Below are positions 33,668 to 43,279 of a stretch of DNA of 64,000 bases, one piece after another; position 1 is the first letter of the stretch; each line of letters starts with the position of its first letter. The DNA comes from SVFI01 sp045588655. Lineage in GTDB: Bacteria; Bacillota; Clostridia; Lachnospirales; Lachnospiraceae. Made by a program: the position numbers and the translations under genes. The notes under the pieces were generated by a model. That model was not told where the DNA came from. It was given only the letters and a program-made list of their open reading frames with translations, and searched no databases. The stretch is taken from the NCBI GenBank assembly GCA_045588655.1, contig JAZNEP010000037.1:18077-82076 (forward strand), written 5' to 3'.

Positions 33668-35170
33668 TTATTTGTCACATCTTGCATAGACAAAGCACAT
33701 CTCATGTATTTTGTCCGCAAGTTCATCGGTCGCCTGTCCCGGAAGCATTCTCCACTTCCAGTTTTCGCCAAGCGTCGACGGCGTATTGATACGAGCCTCT
33801 GAACCCAGGCCCAGATAATCCTGCATCGTAATAATTGCCGTATTGCCACGGCTTGCAAGCGCTGCACGGATGAACGCCCAGTTCACCTGCTTTACATTAT
33901 TTATATTAAGATATTTTCTTGCAAACGCTTTCTCTTTTTGCCGAAATGTTCTATAGCATCCAATGGACGTATCGTTATCATGCGTTCCACTATATACAAT
34001 ACAGTTTTGCGGATAATTGTGCGGAAGGTACGTACTGTCTCCTTCCGGGTCAAATCCAAACTGGAGCACTTTCATTCCGGGATACCCAGTTTTCTTTACA
34101 AGACGAAGCACCGACGGTGTTAAAAATCCAAGATCCTCCGCAATTACATTCATCTTTCCCAACTTTTTCTTTAGTGCCTCAAACAGTTCGATCCCAGGCC
34201 CCTTTTCCCAACGACCAAATTCTGCTGTCGGATCGCCATACGGAATTGCATAATACTCATCAAAGCCTCGAAAATGATCGATACGGACTACATCGTACAA
34301 ATCGAAACAATACGCAATACGTTTAATCCACCAAGCATACCCTGTTTTTTTATGGTATTCCCAGTCATAAAGCGGATTCCCCCACAACTGGCCGGTTTTA
34401 CAGAAATAATCCGGCGGACAACCTGCAACACGCGTCGGAATCGCGTTTTCATCGAGTTGGAACAACTCCGGATTGGCCCATGTATCCGCGCTATCTGCTG
34501 CCACATAAATCGGAATGTCACCAATAATCTGAATTCCGTTCTCATTGGCATAGTTTTTCCATGCCATCCACTGTTGACGGAATTTAAATTGCAAAAAGCA
34601 ATAGAAATCATAGTCCTCTCTGCACATCTCACGATAGCGGTCACACGCCAACACATCGTTCATACGAATCTCTTCATCCCAGAGCTGAAAACTCTTGCCA
34701 TCGTAGTGATTTTTTACCGCCATATATATCGCATAGTCATCGAGCCAATAGCTATTCTCCTTGCAGAATGTAAGATAATCTTCTCTCTCTTTTCCACCTG
34801 CTGCAGCAAATCTTTCATATGCTTTGTGCAGAAGCGGAAATCTGACATAATATTGTTTTTCATAATCTACATACTGCTCGTTGTCACCAAAATCTGCTTT
34901 TTCGCATTCCTCTTCCAGTAGCAATCCTTCGCTCGTAAGAATCTCCAAATCAATAAAATACGGATTTCCTGCAAATGTGGAAAAGGACTGGTACGGCGAA
35001 TCTCCATACCCCGTCGGACCCGCCGGTAAAATCTGCCAGTAGGTCTGGCCGGATTTTTTTAAAAAATCCACAAAATCATATGCTGCCTTTCCCACTGTTC
35101 CGATCCCGTACTTAGAAGGAAGACTTGTAATCGGCAAAAGCACTCCTGCCGCTCTCTTTCTCACTTTCAT
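33668..35170 (-). CDS. malQ: 4-alpha-glucanotransferase (amylomaltase, GH77)
   Basis: 500 residues. It disproportionates maltodextrins. Signatures include GVLLPITSLPSKYGIG, WQILPAGPTGYGDSPYQSFS (the ligand loop), the nucleophile region VRIDHFRGFDEYY (Asp near residue 298), VIAEDLGFLTPSV (acid/base) and SGTHDNDT. It lies 10 bp after glgP and works with it: MalQ makes longer chains that GlgP then shortens to glucose-1-phosphate. Confidence 0.96.
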   Translation of the reverse strand: MKVRKRAAGVLLPITSLPSKYGIGTVGKAAYDFVDFLKKSGQTYWQILPAGPTGYGDSPYQSFSTFAGNPYFIDLEILTSEGLLLEEECEKADFGDNEQYVDYEKQYYVRFPLLHKAYERFAAAGGKEREDYLTFCKENSYWLDDYAIYMAVKNHYDGKSFQLWDEEIRMNDVLACDRYREMCREDYDFYCFLQFKFRQQWMAWKNYANENGIQIIGDIPIYVAADSADTWANPELFQLDENAIPTRVAGCPPDYFCKTGQLWGNPLYDWEYHKKTGYAWWIKRIAYCFDLYDVVRIDHFRGFDEYYAIPYGDPTAEFGRWEKGPGIELFEALKKKLGKMNVIAEDLGFLTPSVLRLVKKTGYPGMKVLQFGFDPEGDSTYLPHNYPQNCIVYSGTHDNDTSIGCYRTFRQKEKAFARKYLNINNVKQVNWAFIRAALASRGNTAIITMQDYLGLGSEARINTPSTLGENWKWRMLPGQATDELADKIHEMCFVYARCDK

Positions 35171-35180
35171 AGATGACCTC

Positions 35181-37487
35181 TTATTCTGCTTTCAGTTTCC
35201 AAATGTCGTCATTGTACTGCTTGATTGTTCTGTCGGAAGAGAAAAATCCTGCCATTGCAATGTTTACCAGCATTTTTTTCTTCCACTCCTGTTTGTTTGC
35301 GTAGTCTGCAAACGCCTGGTCTTTTGTCTTTATATAATCTTCTAAATCAAGCAATGTCATAAACCAGTCTTTGTTTAACAATTCCTTGTAGAGGCGTTCC
35401 AAATTTACTTTATCACCAATTGCCAAAAGTTCATCACTCACAATAAAATCAACCGCTTCCTTAATGACCGGACTATTATCGTAGTAATCCTTTGACACAT
35501 AATCCGCGTTCTCATAATGAGCGATTACCGCATCGGAATCCTGTCCAAAGATGTAAATATTGTCACGTCCCACCAGTTCATCAATCTCCACGTTAGCGCC
35601 GTCACTTGTTCCAAGTGTCACTGCCCCATTTAACATAAACTTCATGTTACCGGTTCCTGAAGCTTCCTTACTTGCAAGAGAAATCTGCTCCGAAATATCA
35701 CAGGCCGGAATCAGTTTTTCTGCATAACTTACGTTGTAATTTTCTACCATAACCACTTTCATGTAGTCTTTGACATCCGGATCCTTATTCACAATTTCCT
35801 GTAAGCAAAGAATGAGATGAATAATATCCTGCGCAATGATATAAGCCGGTGCAGCTTTTGCTCCAAAAATGAATGTAATTGGAGTCTCCGGTTTTTTACC
35901 GGCCTTTATCTCAAGATATTTGTGAATGATATAAAGCGCATTCATCTGCTGACGTTTGTACTCATGGAGACGCTTAATCTGTATGTCAAAGATGGAGTTT
36001 GCATCTACTTTTACTCCCTCTTTCTCTTTCAAGTAATCTGCAAGCTCTTCTTTTTTGGTCTGTTTAATCTGTGCAATCGCATCAAGAATCTTTGCGTCCT
36101 CTTTAAATTCCAGTAATTTTTTAAGCTCATCTGCATCTTTCTTATAACCATCACCAATCGTTTCGGTTAACAAATTTGCAAGCGGCTGGTTGCATGAGAG
36201 TAACCAGCGGCGGAATGTAATACCATTTGTCTTATTGTTGAATTTTTCAGGGTAAATTTTATAAAAATGATTCAACTCCGTATCTTTTAATATTTCCGTA
36301 TGAATTGCTGCTACACCGTTCACTGAAAATCCATAATGGATATCAATGTGCGCCATATGCACACGATTCTCTTTATCTATAATCTGCAGCTTTTCTTCCT
36401 TATATTTTGCTCTCACGCGTTTGTCCAGCTCTTTGATGATTGGAACCAGCTGCGGAACTACCTTTTCCAAATATTTTAGTGGCCATTTTTCGAGCGCTTC
36501 TGCCAAAATCGTATGATTGGTGTAGGCACAAGTCTTGCTCACCACCTCGATGGCTTCATCCATTGTGAACGCTTTCTCTTCTACAAGAATACGAATCAGT
36601 TCCGGTATAACCATCGTAGGATGCGTATCATTAATCTGAATGACTGCGTACTCATTCATCTTGCGAAGATCGCATTTTCTGTCTTTTAACTCCTTTAATA
36701 TGAGCTGCGCCCCATTACAAACCATGAAATACTGCTGATAAATACGAAGCAGATTTCCGGCTTCATCGGAATCATCCGGATATAAGAATAACGTTAGATT
36801 CTTTTCAATTTCTTCTTTATCAAAATCAATACTGTCATCTTTTACCAGACTTTCATCCACAGACTCAACATCAAACAAATGTAACTTGTTTTTGCCATTG
36901 TTATATCCAATGACATCAATATCGTACAAACGAGACGTCACCTTTCGGTCGCCAAACATCACATCAAACGTCACATCCGTCTTATTGAGCCACGACTGCT
37001 TCTCTATCCACTCATTCTTTTGTGCACACTGCTTATAGTCACTAAACACCTGTTTAAATAAACCAAAATGATAATTCAGTCCGATGCCATCTCCCGGATA
37101 ACCAAGCGTGGCGATTGAATCCAGAAAACAAGCAGCCAGTCGTCCCAGTCCGCCATTACCCAAAGATGGTTCCGGCTCAATCTCTTCAATGACAGAAAGT
37201 GTTTTTCCATATTTTTGGAGAATTTCATCTAACTTTCCGTAAATACCGAGATTGATCAAGTTGTTAGAAAGCAACTTTCCAATAAGAAATTCTGCTGAAA
37301 TGTAATATACCTTTTTCTGACCGCTGATTGGTTCTGTTGCATTAAGCATACCTTTTGTCAGCTGTAAAATACCATAATAAAGCTCCGAGTCGCTACAATC
37401 AGCAATTTTTTTTCCATAAAGCGACTCTAAAATTCCATCCAACTGTTCTTCTAATTTCAATTCGATCAATTCTCTCTGTAATGTCAT
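35181..37487 (-). CDS. glgP: Glycogen/maltodextrin phosphorylase (GT35)
   Basis: 768 residues, slightly short for the family. It releases glucose-1-phosphate from alpha-1,4-glucans. Visible are EPSLGNGGLGRLAACFLDS, QINDTHPTMVIPELIRIL, DIQIKRLHEYKRQQMN and the pyridoxal-phosphate lysine in EASGTGNMKFMLNGA (near residue 615). The ATG at 37487 is used since AGGAGG lies 6 bases before it; the ATG at 37493 is inside that site. It is the first gene of the malQ operon. Confidence 0.96.
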   Translation of the reverse strand: MTLQRELIELKLEEQLDGILESLYGKKIADCSDSELYYGILQLTKGMLNATEPISGQKKVYYISAEFLIGKLLSNNLINLGIYGKLDEILQKYGKTLSVIEEIEPEPSLGNGGLGRLAACFLDSIATLGYPGDGIGLNYHFGLFKQVFSDYKQCAQKNEWIEKQSWLNKTDVTFDVMFGDRKVTSRLYDIDVIGYNNGKNKLHLFDVESVDESLVKDDSIDFDKEEIEKNLTLFLYPDDSDEAGNLLRIYQQYFMVCNGAQLILKELKDRKCDLRKMNEYAVIQINDTHPTMVIPELIRILVEEKAFTMDEAIEVVSKTCAYTNHTILAEALEKWPLKYLEKVVPQLVPIIKELDKRVRAKYKEEKLQIIDKENRVHMAHIDIHYGFSVNGVAAIHTEILKDTELNHFYKIYPEKFNNKTNGITFRRWLLSCNQPLANLLTETIGDGYKKDADELKKLLEFKEDAKILDAIAQIKQTKKEELADYLKEKEGVKVDANSIFDIQIKRLHEYKRQQMNALYIIHKYLEIKAGKKPETPITFIFGAKAAPAYIIAQDIIHLILCLQEIVNKDPDVKDYMKVVMVENYNVSYAEKLIPACDISEQISLASKEASGTGNMKFMLNGAVTLGTSDGANVEIDELVGRDNIYIFGQDSDAVIAHYENADYVSKDYYDNSPVIKEAVDFIVSDELLAIGDKVNLERLYKELLNKDWFMTLLDLEDYIKTKDQAFADYANKQEWKKKMLVNIAMAGFFSSDRTIKQYNDDIWKLKAE

Positions 37488-37553
37488 TTCCATCCTCCTA
37501 TTTCTTTCTTTTACACACATAATACGCTTCTACACCCTTGCGTAAGTTGCCTA

Positions 37554-37582
37554 ATTCTACATCAAAAAAGGTACTTTGTAAA
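37554..37582 (-). promoter_or_regulatory. glgP-malQ promoter
   Basis: TTTACA (37577-37582), 17 bp and TAGAAT (37554-37559) on the minus strand, about 67 bp before the glgP start. Confidence 0.65.
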
Positions 37583-37607
37583 GCCCTTTTCTCTTCACTT
37601 TTCTCTG

Positions 37608-37636
37608 TTGTTTGAACAGACGATTTAAGGTATAAT
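37608..37636 (+). promoter_or_regulatory. Promoter of the secreted DUF5722-type protein gene
   Basis: TTGTTT (37608-37613), 17 bp and a perfect TATAAT (37631-37636), about 55 bp before the ATG. It is divergent from the glgP promoter. Confidence 0.7.
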
Positions 37637-37690
37637 AAATTGTGCTTATTACAGATAAATTATACTATACTAAGAAAGAGAGGGCCGATT

Positions 37691-40339
37691 ATGAACAACC
37701 TCAAAAAAAGATTTTTCTCACGGCTTCTTTGCATGCTCCTTACAGTGTGCATGATCGCCGGGTCGACACTCACTGTTACAGCTACGACTATCCCTGTATC
37801 TGACAACTCAATTCCCGACACTTCTGTGTCAGTAAACGGTACTCCGGAGGCTCCCCCATCGGATTCTCCTGCTACAGATTCGGATGATTCTTCGGTTACG
37901 CCACCTTCGGATACACCGGTTCTACCAGACGAACCGTCTGATGAGTTGCCAAGCGAACCGACTGAGGATGATACTGAAACAAAGCAACCGGAAACTCTTA
38001 CGATTTCATTTTATGAAGAAAATGCAAAAACCTTGCTCTTTACCGTTCCATTATCTTATGAAGGGACTTCTGTTTATTTAAATTCCGGCCTTGCTAATCC
38101 ATATAACCTCAGCTTCATCAAAAAGGGCTATGCTCTGGACCGGTGGTACTGTGTAACAAACGGCAAATATTACCAACCGGACTACATATATTCCAAATTA
38201 AAAATAAGGCGAGATCTTGTTTTTACAGCTTCTATGTCCAAAGAACCTTATCGTTTCTCCATTGACTACAATCTAAACGGAGGTTCTTTTGATGAGAAGG
38301 ATCCTAATCTCAGCGTTCCGTCTCATTTCACTGTTATGAGCGAAACCATTACGTTACCGACTCCGCAACGGGCAAATTTCCAATTTGGTGGTTGGTATAA
38401 AGATGCAGCATTTACCCAGAAGGTAACTACCATCCCATCCGGCTCCTACATCGATTCTGATGCCAACGGAAAAGTAGCTCCTTATTCGGTCTATGCAAAG
38501 TGGATTTCTGTCAAACCCGGAAAACCAACTTCTCTTACCGCCAAAAACTCAGCCAAAGGTAAGGTCACCGTTAAATTCAAAGGTGTCTCCAATGTAGATG
38601 GATATGAAGTCGCATATTCCACGGTAAAAACATTCAAGAAAAATAAAGTGACACAGACGACCACTAAAAAAAGTCTGACAATCACGAATCTACCAAAAGG
38701 GAAAACCTACTATTTTAAGGTACGCGCCTACAAAATAGATTCCACCGGTGAAAAATCCTACGGCAGTTATTCTTCTGTTAAATCCTGCAAAGTGAAAAAC
38801 GGCGTTATGGAATATACTGCAAAAAAGGATTCCGGTAAACTCCAAAAAGTAAGTGTCAAAAACAAAACCGATCTGCTTGTACAGGCAAAAGTTTCAAAAC
38901 GCTTAAAAAGCTCCGACCAGTACTATTACCTTGTAAAAGTAGATCCGAATAACGGCAAAATATTAAAACAAATTGCCAAGACCGGTAAAACCACCACTGT
39001 AAAATTTCAGATTCCTTTAAAAGATAAGGACGGAAATAATCACATTCAGGGGAAATATGGTGTAGCCATCAAGAAAGGTTCAAAGTATATGCTGATTACT
39101 TCGACCTCCTACATCAACAATCCGGAAGCTGCCGCCTCCTACAAGGGCGCATTTCCTACCCCTACTTCCAAAAAAGGCCGTCAGGGACTTTATAACTCAA
39201 ACCTTGGTGACAAAAATTACTTTGTGAATTTTAATTTGAACACCATTATCGGAACTCCGACCAATTATGATGTCGCTTACCAGTACAACGGAAAGACCTA
39301 CTATTTCATTTATCCGAATTTCGGAAATCTTTCCATGATCAACAAGGATGGTGGTACTACAACGGTTCAGGTTATGTTGCAGTGGGACACCAATTGTACC
39401 GATTTGATTCTCAAAAGCGCACGGGTCGCACCTGTTCCGGGCAAAGAATCCACCACTTATTATGCCTTTAACACCGACTCCAAGGCTGCACGAGAAAAGC
39501 TGGAAGCTGCATTTTGTTTCCTCGCAGAGCAGGGCAGCAAAGAAAATTATCATGTTGACAACTGGATTCTGGGAAACGAGGTAAATACCTATGCAAACCC
39601 AACCGCGAAATGGTACTACGCAGGTAATATTTCCCGTGATAAATTCATGAAAAATTATGCTTCTACCTTCCGCATGCTTTATTACGCAGTAAAATCCAAC
39701 AGCAAAAACAGTCGTGTCTATATTTGTTGCGACCACACCTGGATTAACCGTGAGAAGGATTGGGGTACTAAATATTTTACAGCGGCGTTCCATAAAGAAA
39801 TTAAAAACCAAAACAAAAACATCAAATGGAATCTCGCATATCATGCCTACTCTGCTGTATTAACCAACGCAGACTTCTGGAATGACGGAAGTCTTGCACC
39901 AAACAGCGAGAACGCTGATTTCGTATCGCCAAAGAACCTTGAAATATTGACTTCCTATGTAAAGAAAAACTTTGGCAAAGATGTTCGTATCATCCTTTCC
40001 GAGCAAGGATTCTCCTGCTCCGGCGGAGTGGGTTCTCCGCACAACGCCAGAAGGCAGACCGGCGAATCTGTCCAAGCTGCTGCAGTTGTATACCTATATT
40101 ACAAAGCACAGTTTAATGATATGATTGATGCGGTCATCTTCTCAAGCGGCGATCACGGCGGTGCCGGCTTGCAATTTGACTTTATCGGACGTGAAGCAGA
40201 AAATGCTTACAAATATATGGACACGCCACAGTATGCTACCTATGTCGATGCTTATCTCCACACCATTGGTGCTTCTTCATGGAAAAGCATTGTCAAAGGT
40301 TTTAGTTCCAGCAAATTGAAAAAAATGCCATCGCGATAA
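37691..40339 (+). CDS. Large secreted multidomain protein (InlB-type repeat, FN3, DUF5722 GH-like domain)
   Basis: 882 residues. A signal peptide (about 1-33: basic start, LLCMLLTVCMIAGSTLTV, AxA-like end) precedes a Pro/Ser/Thr/Asp-rich linker to about 115. One degenerate and one clear Listeria-Bacteroides (InlB) repeat follow (IDYNLNGGSFDE … FGGWYKDAAFTQKV), then a fibronectin III domain (KPGKPTSLTAKNSAKGKVTV to SYGSYSSVKSCKVK). A C-terminal catalytic-looking domain of about 400 residues resembles DUF5722, with NWILGNEVNTY and RIILSEQGFSCSGG, whose glutamates fit the acid/base and nucleophile pattern of clan A glycoside hydrolases. There is no LPXTG sorting signal. GAGAGGG precedes the ATG at 37691. 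The substrate is unknown. Confidence 0.8.
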   Translation: MNNLKKRFFSRLLCMLLTVCMIAGSTLTVTATTIPVSDNSIPDTSVSVNGTPEAPPSDSPATDSDDSSVTPPSDTPVLPDEPSDELPSEPTEDDTETKQPETLTISFYEENAKTLLFTVPLSYEGTSVYLNSGLANPYNLSFIKKGYALDRWYCVTNGKYYQPDYIYSKLKIRRDLVFTASMSKEPYRFSIDYNLNGGSFDEKDPNLSVPSHFTVMSETITLPTPQRANFQFGGWYKDAAFTQKVTTIPSGSYIDSDANGKVAPYSVYAKWISVKPGKPTSLTAKNSAKGKVTVKFKGVSNVDGYEVAYSTVKTFKKNKVTQTTTKKSLTITNLPKGKTYYFKVRAYKIDSTGEKSYGSYSSVKSCKVKNGVMEYTAKKDSGKLQKVSVKNKTDLLVQAKVSKRLKSSDQYYYLVKVDPNNGKILKQIAKTGKTTTVKFQIPLKDKDGNNHIQGKYGVAIKKGSKYMLITSTSYINNPEAAASYKGAFPTPTSKKGRQGLYNSNLGDKNYFVNFNLNTIIGTPTNYDVAYQYNGKTYYFIYPNFGNLSMINKDGGTTTVQVMLQWDTNCTDLILKSARVAPVPGKESTTYYAFNTDSKAAREKLEAAFCFLAEQGSKENYHVDNWILGNEVNTYANPTAKWYYAGNISRDKFMKNYASTFRMLYYAVKSNSKNSRVYICCDHTWINREKDWGTKYFTAAFHKEIKNQNKNIKWNLAYHAYSAVLTNADFWNDGSLAPNSENADFVSPKNLEILTSYVKKNFGKDVRIILSEQGFSCSGGVGSPHNARRQTGESVQAAAVVYLYYKAQFNDMIDAVIFSSGDHGGAGLQFDFIGREAENAYKYMDTPQYATYVDAYLHTIGASSWKSIVKGFSSSKLKKMPSR

Positions 40340-40360
40340 TTCATCGTGTACAAAGCACAT

Positions 40361-40400
40361 AAAAAAAGAACGGTCACTTTAAAGTGACCGTTCTTTTTTT
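40361..40400. terminator. Bidirectional terminator between the secreted protein and the acyl carrier protein genes
   Basis: A fully self-complementary 26-bp sequence (40368-40393, GAACGGTCACTTT and its complement) is flanked by A7 and T7. It serves both converging genes. Confidence 0.94.
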
Positions 40401-40402
40401 AC

Positions 40403-40630
40403 TTATTCATCCAACAATCTCTGTACCATGTCATAGATCGCCTGCGCACAGCAGAAGTTATCTACTTCCATTTCCTCCGCCGGGATCTCAATATCGTAGG
40501 CTGCTGTAATCTCAGAAACAACACTGATGATATCCACAGAATCTAAAATTCCTTCATCAATCAGATTTCCTTCCATATCCCAGTCTACCTTCGGAGCTGC
40601 TTTTTTCAATACCTCTTTTAATTCTTCCAT
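40403..40630 (-). CDS. Acyl carrier protein of the Dlt-like cluster
   Basis: 75 residues with the four-helix ACP pattern. The phosphopantetheine serine is Ser31 in EGILDSVDIISVVSEI, and the end is QAIYDMVQRLLDE. D-S-V/L-D resembles DltC and other small carrier proteins rather than fatty-acid AcpP (D-S-L-D-x-V-E). It starts 2 bp after the stop of the AMP-forming ligase, which probably loads it. The acyl group would then be taken to the membrane acyltransferase encoded three genes upstream. The cargo is unknown. Confidence 0.9.
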   Translation of the reverse strand: MEELKEVLKKAAPKVDWDMEGNLIDEGILDSVDIISVVSEITAAYDIEIPAEEMEVDNFCCAQAIYDMVQRLLDE

Positions 40631-40632
40631 TT

Positions 40633-42105
40633 TTATTCTCCTTTCTCTCTCTCAACTAATACATTTCTCTGTATTTTTCCATTGTACGTTCTTGGAATCT
40701 TATCCAGTTTTTCTATTTGTTTTGGCACTTTGTATGTTTCCAAATGCTCTCTTAAAAACTGATAAATCTCATCTTCGCCAACCTGCGCACCTTTTTCCAG
40801 TGCATAAAACAACTTCGGCTCTTGTCCTAATAATTCACTTGCCACCGGAATACACGCACAATCTGCTATTGCTTCATGTGTCAGCGCCACTTCTTCTATC
40901 TCCTGCGGTGATATCTTATTTCCTCCACTCTGGATGACATCACCCTTTCTTCCAAGCAGATAGATCATGCCATCCTCACCTCTGTAAGACATATCCTGCG
41001 TCACAATATACGGTCCGCGAAATGCCTCTTCATTCAGTTCCGGCGCATGATAATAACCGGCCATATTCATATCACCACTACAAGCAAGGAATCCCGGATT
41101 TTCCTCTGACGCTTCTATCTCATTACCATCCTCATCAAGAAAAGCAAACACTGCATGACACGTCGGACGTCCGATACAATTCTTTTTCTCACTATTTTTA
41201 TTAAAATCAATAATGCAGGAACATCCTGATTCTGTCGTTCCATAGAAATTATACAAACGCGACTTTGGAAGAAGTTCCCGAAGTCTCTGCTTATCCGGCT
41301 CCGGAATCGGTGCTGATCCCAGCTGTACATAGTCAATCCGATCAGCGAATGCTGCAAGCTCATTTGCTCCCAGCTTCAAAAGGGCCGCCAGCGCAGCAGG
41401 CACCAGATCGATTGAGGTTACACCATATTTTTCCATACACATAAACACTTTTTTTACAAATATGACACCATCCAGAAGCACCACTGCACTTCCATTAAGC
41501 ATGTTGGCATAATATCTGCGAAGTCCATGCGAATGACTGATTGGAATCGGAATTAACTCCACATTATTTTTCTTCATTTCTACGCCGTCAATTACGTTTT
41601 CTGCTACTGCAACGACATTTTTATGCAGAATTTCGATTCCTTTTGATTTTCCGGTTGTGCCCGTCGTAAACAAAATCTCTGCAAGATCTGTCTCCTGCGG
41701 AAAGACAAACACATCCTTTTCCACATCCGCTGCATGTTCCATCACTTCCTTAAGCGAAAGATACGGCAACTCAAATTCCGGTGCTTTTGCCGCAATATAA
41801 AATACTGCTTTTACCTCTTCACAAATCTCCACTATACGCTGCTCTGCAATATTTTTTTCCAAAGGAACAAAGATTGCGCCAAGCAACTGAATCGCAAGAC
41901 CGCAAGTTACAAACTCTACATTTTGGGAATTTCGCACCACTACGCAGTCTCCCTTTTTCACGCCACATTCCTGCAGATACAACGCATAACCGGCAATTTG
42001 ATTCCAGTATTCTTTGTATGTCAGTTCATATTTTCCGTCTGTAATACAAAAACAATCCGGTTGCGTAGTGGCATAAGTCGCCACAGCTTCTATTAATGAT
42101 CTCAT
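40633..42105 (-). CDS. AMP-forming acyl/amino-acyl ligase of the Dlt-like cluster
   Basis: 490 residues of the ANL adenylating superfamily. Motifs are LFTTGTTGKSKG (P-loop, near 150), YNFYGTTESG (A5), YRGEDGMIYLLGRKGDVIQSGGNKISPQEIEE (abridged: GRKGDVIQSGGNKISPQEIEE, A7/A8 hinge) and RTYNGKIQR with the C-terminal catalytic Lys. It should activate an acid as acyl-AMP and load the adjacent carrier protein. Its specificity region (PISHSHGLRRYYANMLNG, SIDLVPAALAALLKLG) does not look like the D-alanine ligase DltA as I recall it, and is closer to acyl- or aryl-acid ligases. It overlaps the preceding SGNH gene by ATGA. Confidence 0.88.
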   Translation of the reverse strand: MRSLIEAVATYATTQPDCFCITDGKYELTYKEYWNQIAGYALYLQECGVKKGDCVVVRNSQNVEFVTCGLAIQLLGAIFVPLEKNIAEQRIVEICEEVKAVFYIAAKAPEFELPYLSLKEVMEHAADVEKDVFVFPQETDLAEILFTTGTTGKSKGIEILHKNVVAVAENVIDGVEMKKNNVELIPIPISHSHGLRRYYANMLNGSAVVLLDGVIFVKKVFMCMEKYGVTSIDLVPAALAALLKLGANELAAFADRIDYVQLGSAPIPEPDKQRLRELLPKSRLYNFYGTTESGCSCIIDFNKNSEKKNCIGRPTCHAVFAFLDEDGNEIEASEENPGFLACSGDMNMAGYYHAPELNEEAFRGPYIVTQDMSYRGEDGMIYLLGRKGDVIQSGGNKISPQEIEEVALTHEAIADCACIPVASELLGQEPKLFYALEKGAQVGEDEIYQFLREHLETYKVPKQIEKLDKIPRTYNGKIQRNVLVEREKGE

Positions 42106-43271
42106 AGTTCATCCTCGGTTTCTTCATTTTCTTCTAATTCTTGCAGTTCCATATCAATATCACTTGAGCCTTCCTCTGACGTCTCTTCTGACTCTGTGTC
42201 CTGCTCCTGCGTAACAAGAAGTCCTGCTTCCTTGAGCCGATGCTTCTCCAGCCCAATTACCACCTCTGCTTTATTTTTTTCTACTACATTATCCCACTCT
42301 TTCACTGTTGTCTTCGAGTGCGACAAATCCATGTCGTAATTTTCCAAAAGATATGCACCAAAGAATCGGGTAAATTTTTCAGCCCCCCACATATTTACAT
42401 GCTTTTTATCATAAAAATCCTTGGTGTGGTCCAGTCCCATCTTTTCCCAATCTCGATTCCCCATCCAAAACTTATATCCGTGTTCCGTAACCAGCTGTTC
42501 CACATACAATGCCTTTTCCATGTACTTTTGCTTCATTTCCCACGGAGTGGCCACGAAAAGAACCTCTATCTCTTCCTTCTTGCAAAACTCCAACAGTTCC
42601 AATAATCTCTCTTCCTGCAATTCATCCATCGGACTCGGTTGTACATTTTCAAATGACAGCGGTGCTTTTATTTCATCTACCTTGTATATATTTTTCCAGC
42701 TTTTTAATGGTCGCTTATTTTCGTTATCATAATACTTAATGTTTTTTAGCTCTAAGCTTTCCCACTGGCCATGATAGGATATCAAATCAAAATACCAGGT
42801 AAGACGTTTTTCCAAATCCGGCTCATATTCATTGATCATTTCAATTCTATCCCATGAATATTTCATATTATCAGAGACGCGGCGAAATGTAATATCCAAA
42901 GCCTCTTTTTCTGTGAAATATTTGATATAAGCTCTTGTCTCAATTACAAACAAATCCGGTTTTTGTGTTTTTAATGCTTCCTTAATCAGCGGAATATACA
43001 TATCCGTCTGCTGTGAGCTCGTGGCAAAATTATAAGAAGTAATCCCATACTCCTCCCATAAAAGAGGATTATTCAAAAATCGGTACATAGAGCTGCTGCC
43101 AAGCGTTATGACATCCAGCGTATCCTCATCCTCTGCATAGAATCCCGACATAACAAAACGGCTAATCCCACCGTCTGTTGGACGAAACATATAGGAAATC
43201 GGAACCAGTGCAATCACTGCGATCAAGATAAAAATCACACTGCCCACAATATTTTTTATATTCTTTCTCAT
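42102..43271 (-). CDS. SGNH-hydrolase-like membrane-anchored protein (DltD-like role), copy 1
   Basis: 389 residues. One N-terminal membrane segment (IVGSVIFILIAVIALVPISYMF) anchors an extracytoplasmic SGNH domain. Block I is DVITLGSSSMYRF with the likely nucleophile Ser59, and the C-terminal D-x-x-H lies in YDKKHVNMWGAEKF near residue 288. A Glu/Ser/Asp-rich tail ends the chain. DltD, AlgX and similar proteins with this plan accept acyl groups from an MBOAT partner and pass them to a polymer; the MBOAT gene lies 8 bp upstream. It is strongly similar to the protein at 48744-49781, so one arose by duplication. Confidence 0.8.
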   Translation of the reverse strand: MRKNIKNIVGSVIFILIAVIALVPISYMFRPTDGGISRFVMSGFYAEDEDTLDVITLGSSSMYRFLNNPLLWEEYGITSYNFATSSQQTDMYIPLIKEALKTQKPDLFVIETRAYIKYFTEKEALDITFRRVSDNMKYSWDRIEMINEYEPDLEKRLTWYFDLISYHGQWESLELKNIKYYDNENKRPLKSWKNIYKVDEIKAPLSFENVQPSPMDELQEERLLELLEFCKKEEIEVLFVATPWEMKQKYMEKALYVEQLVTEHGYKFWMGNRDWEKMGLDHTKDFYDKKHVNMWGAEKFTRFFGAYLLENYDMDLSHSKTTVKEWDNVVEKNKAEVVIGLEKHRLKEAGLLVTQEQDTESEETSEEGSSDIDMELQELEENEETEDEL

Positions 43272-43279
43272 AGTTCTCC

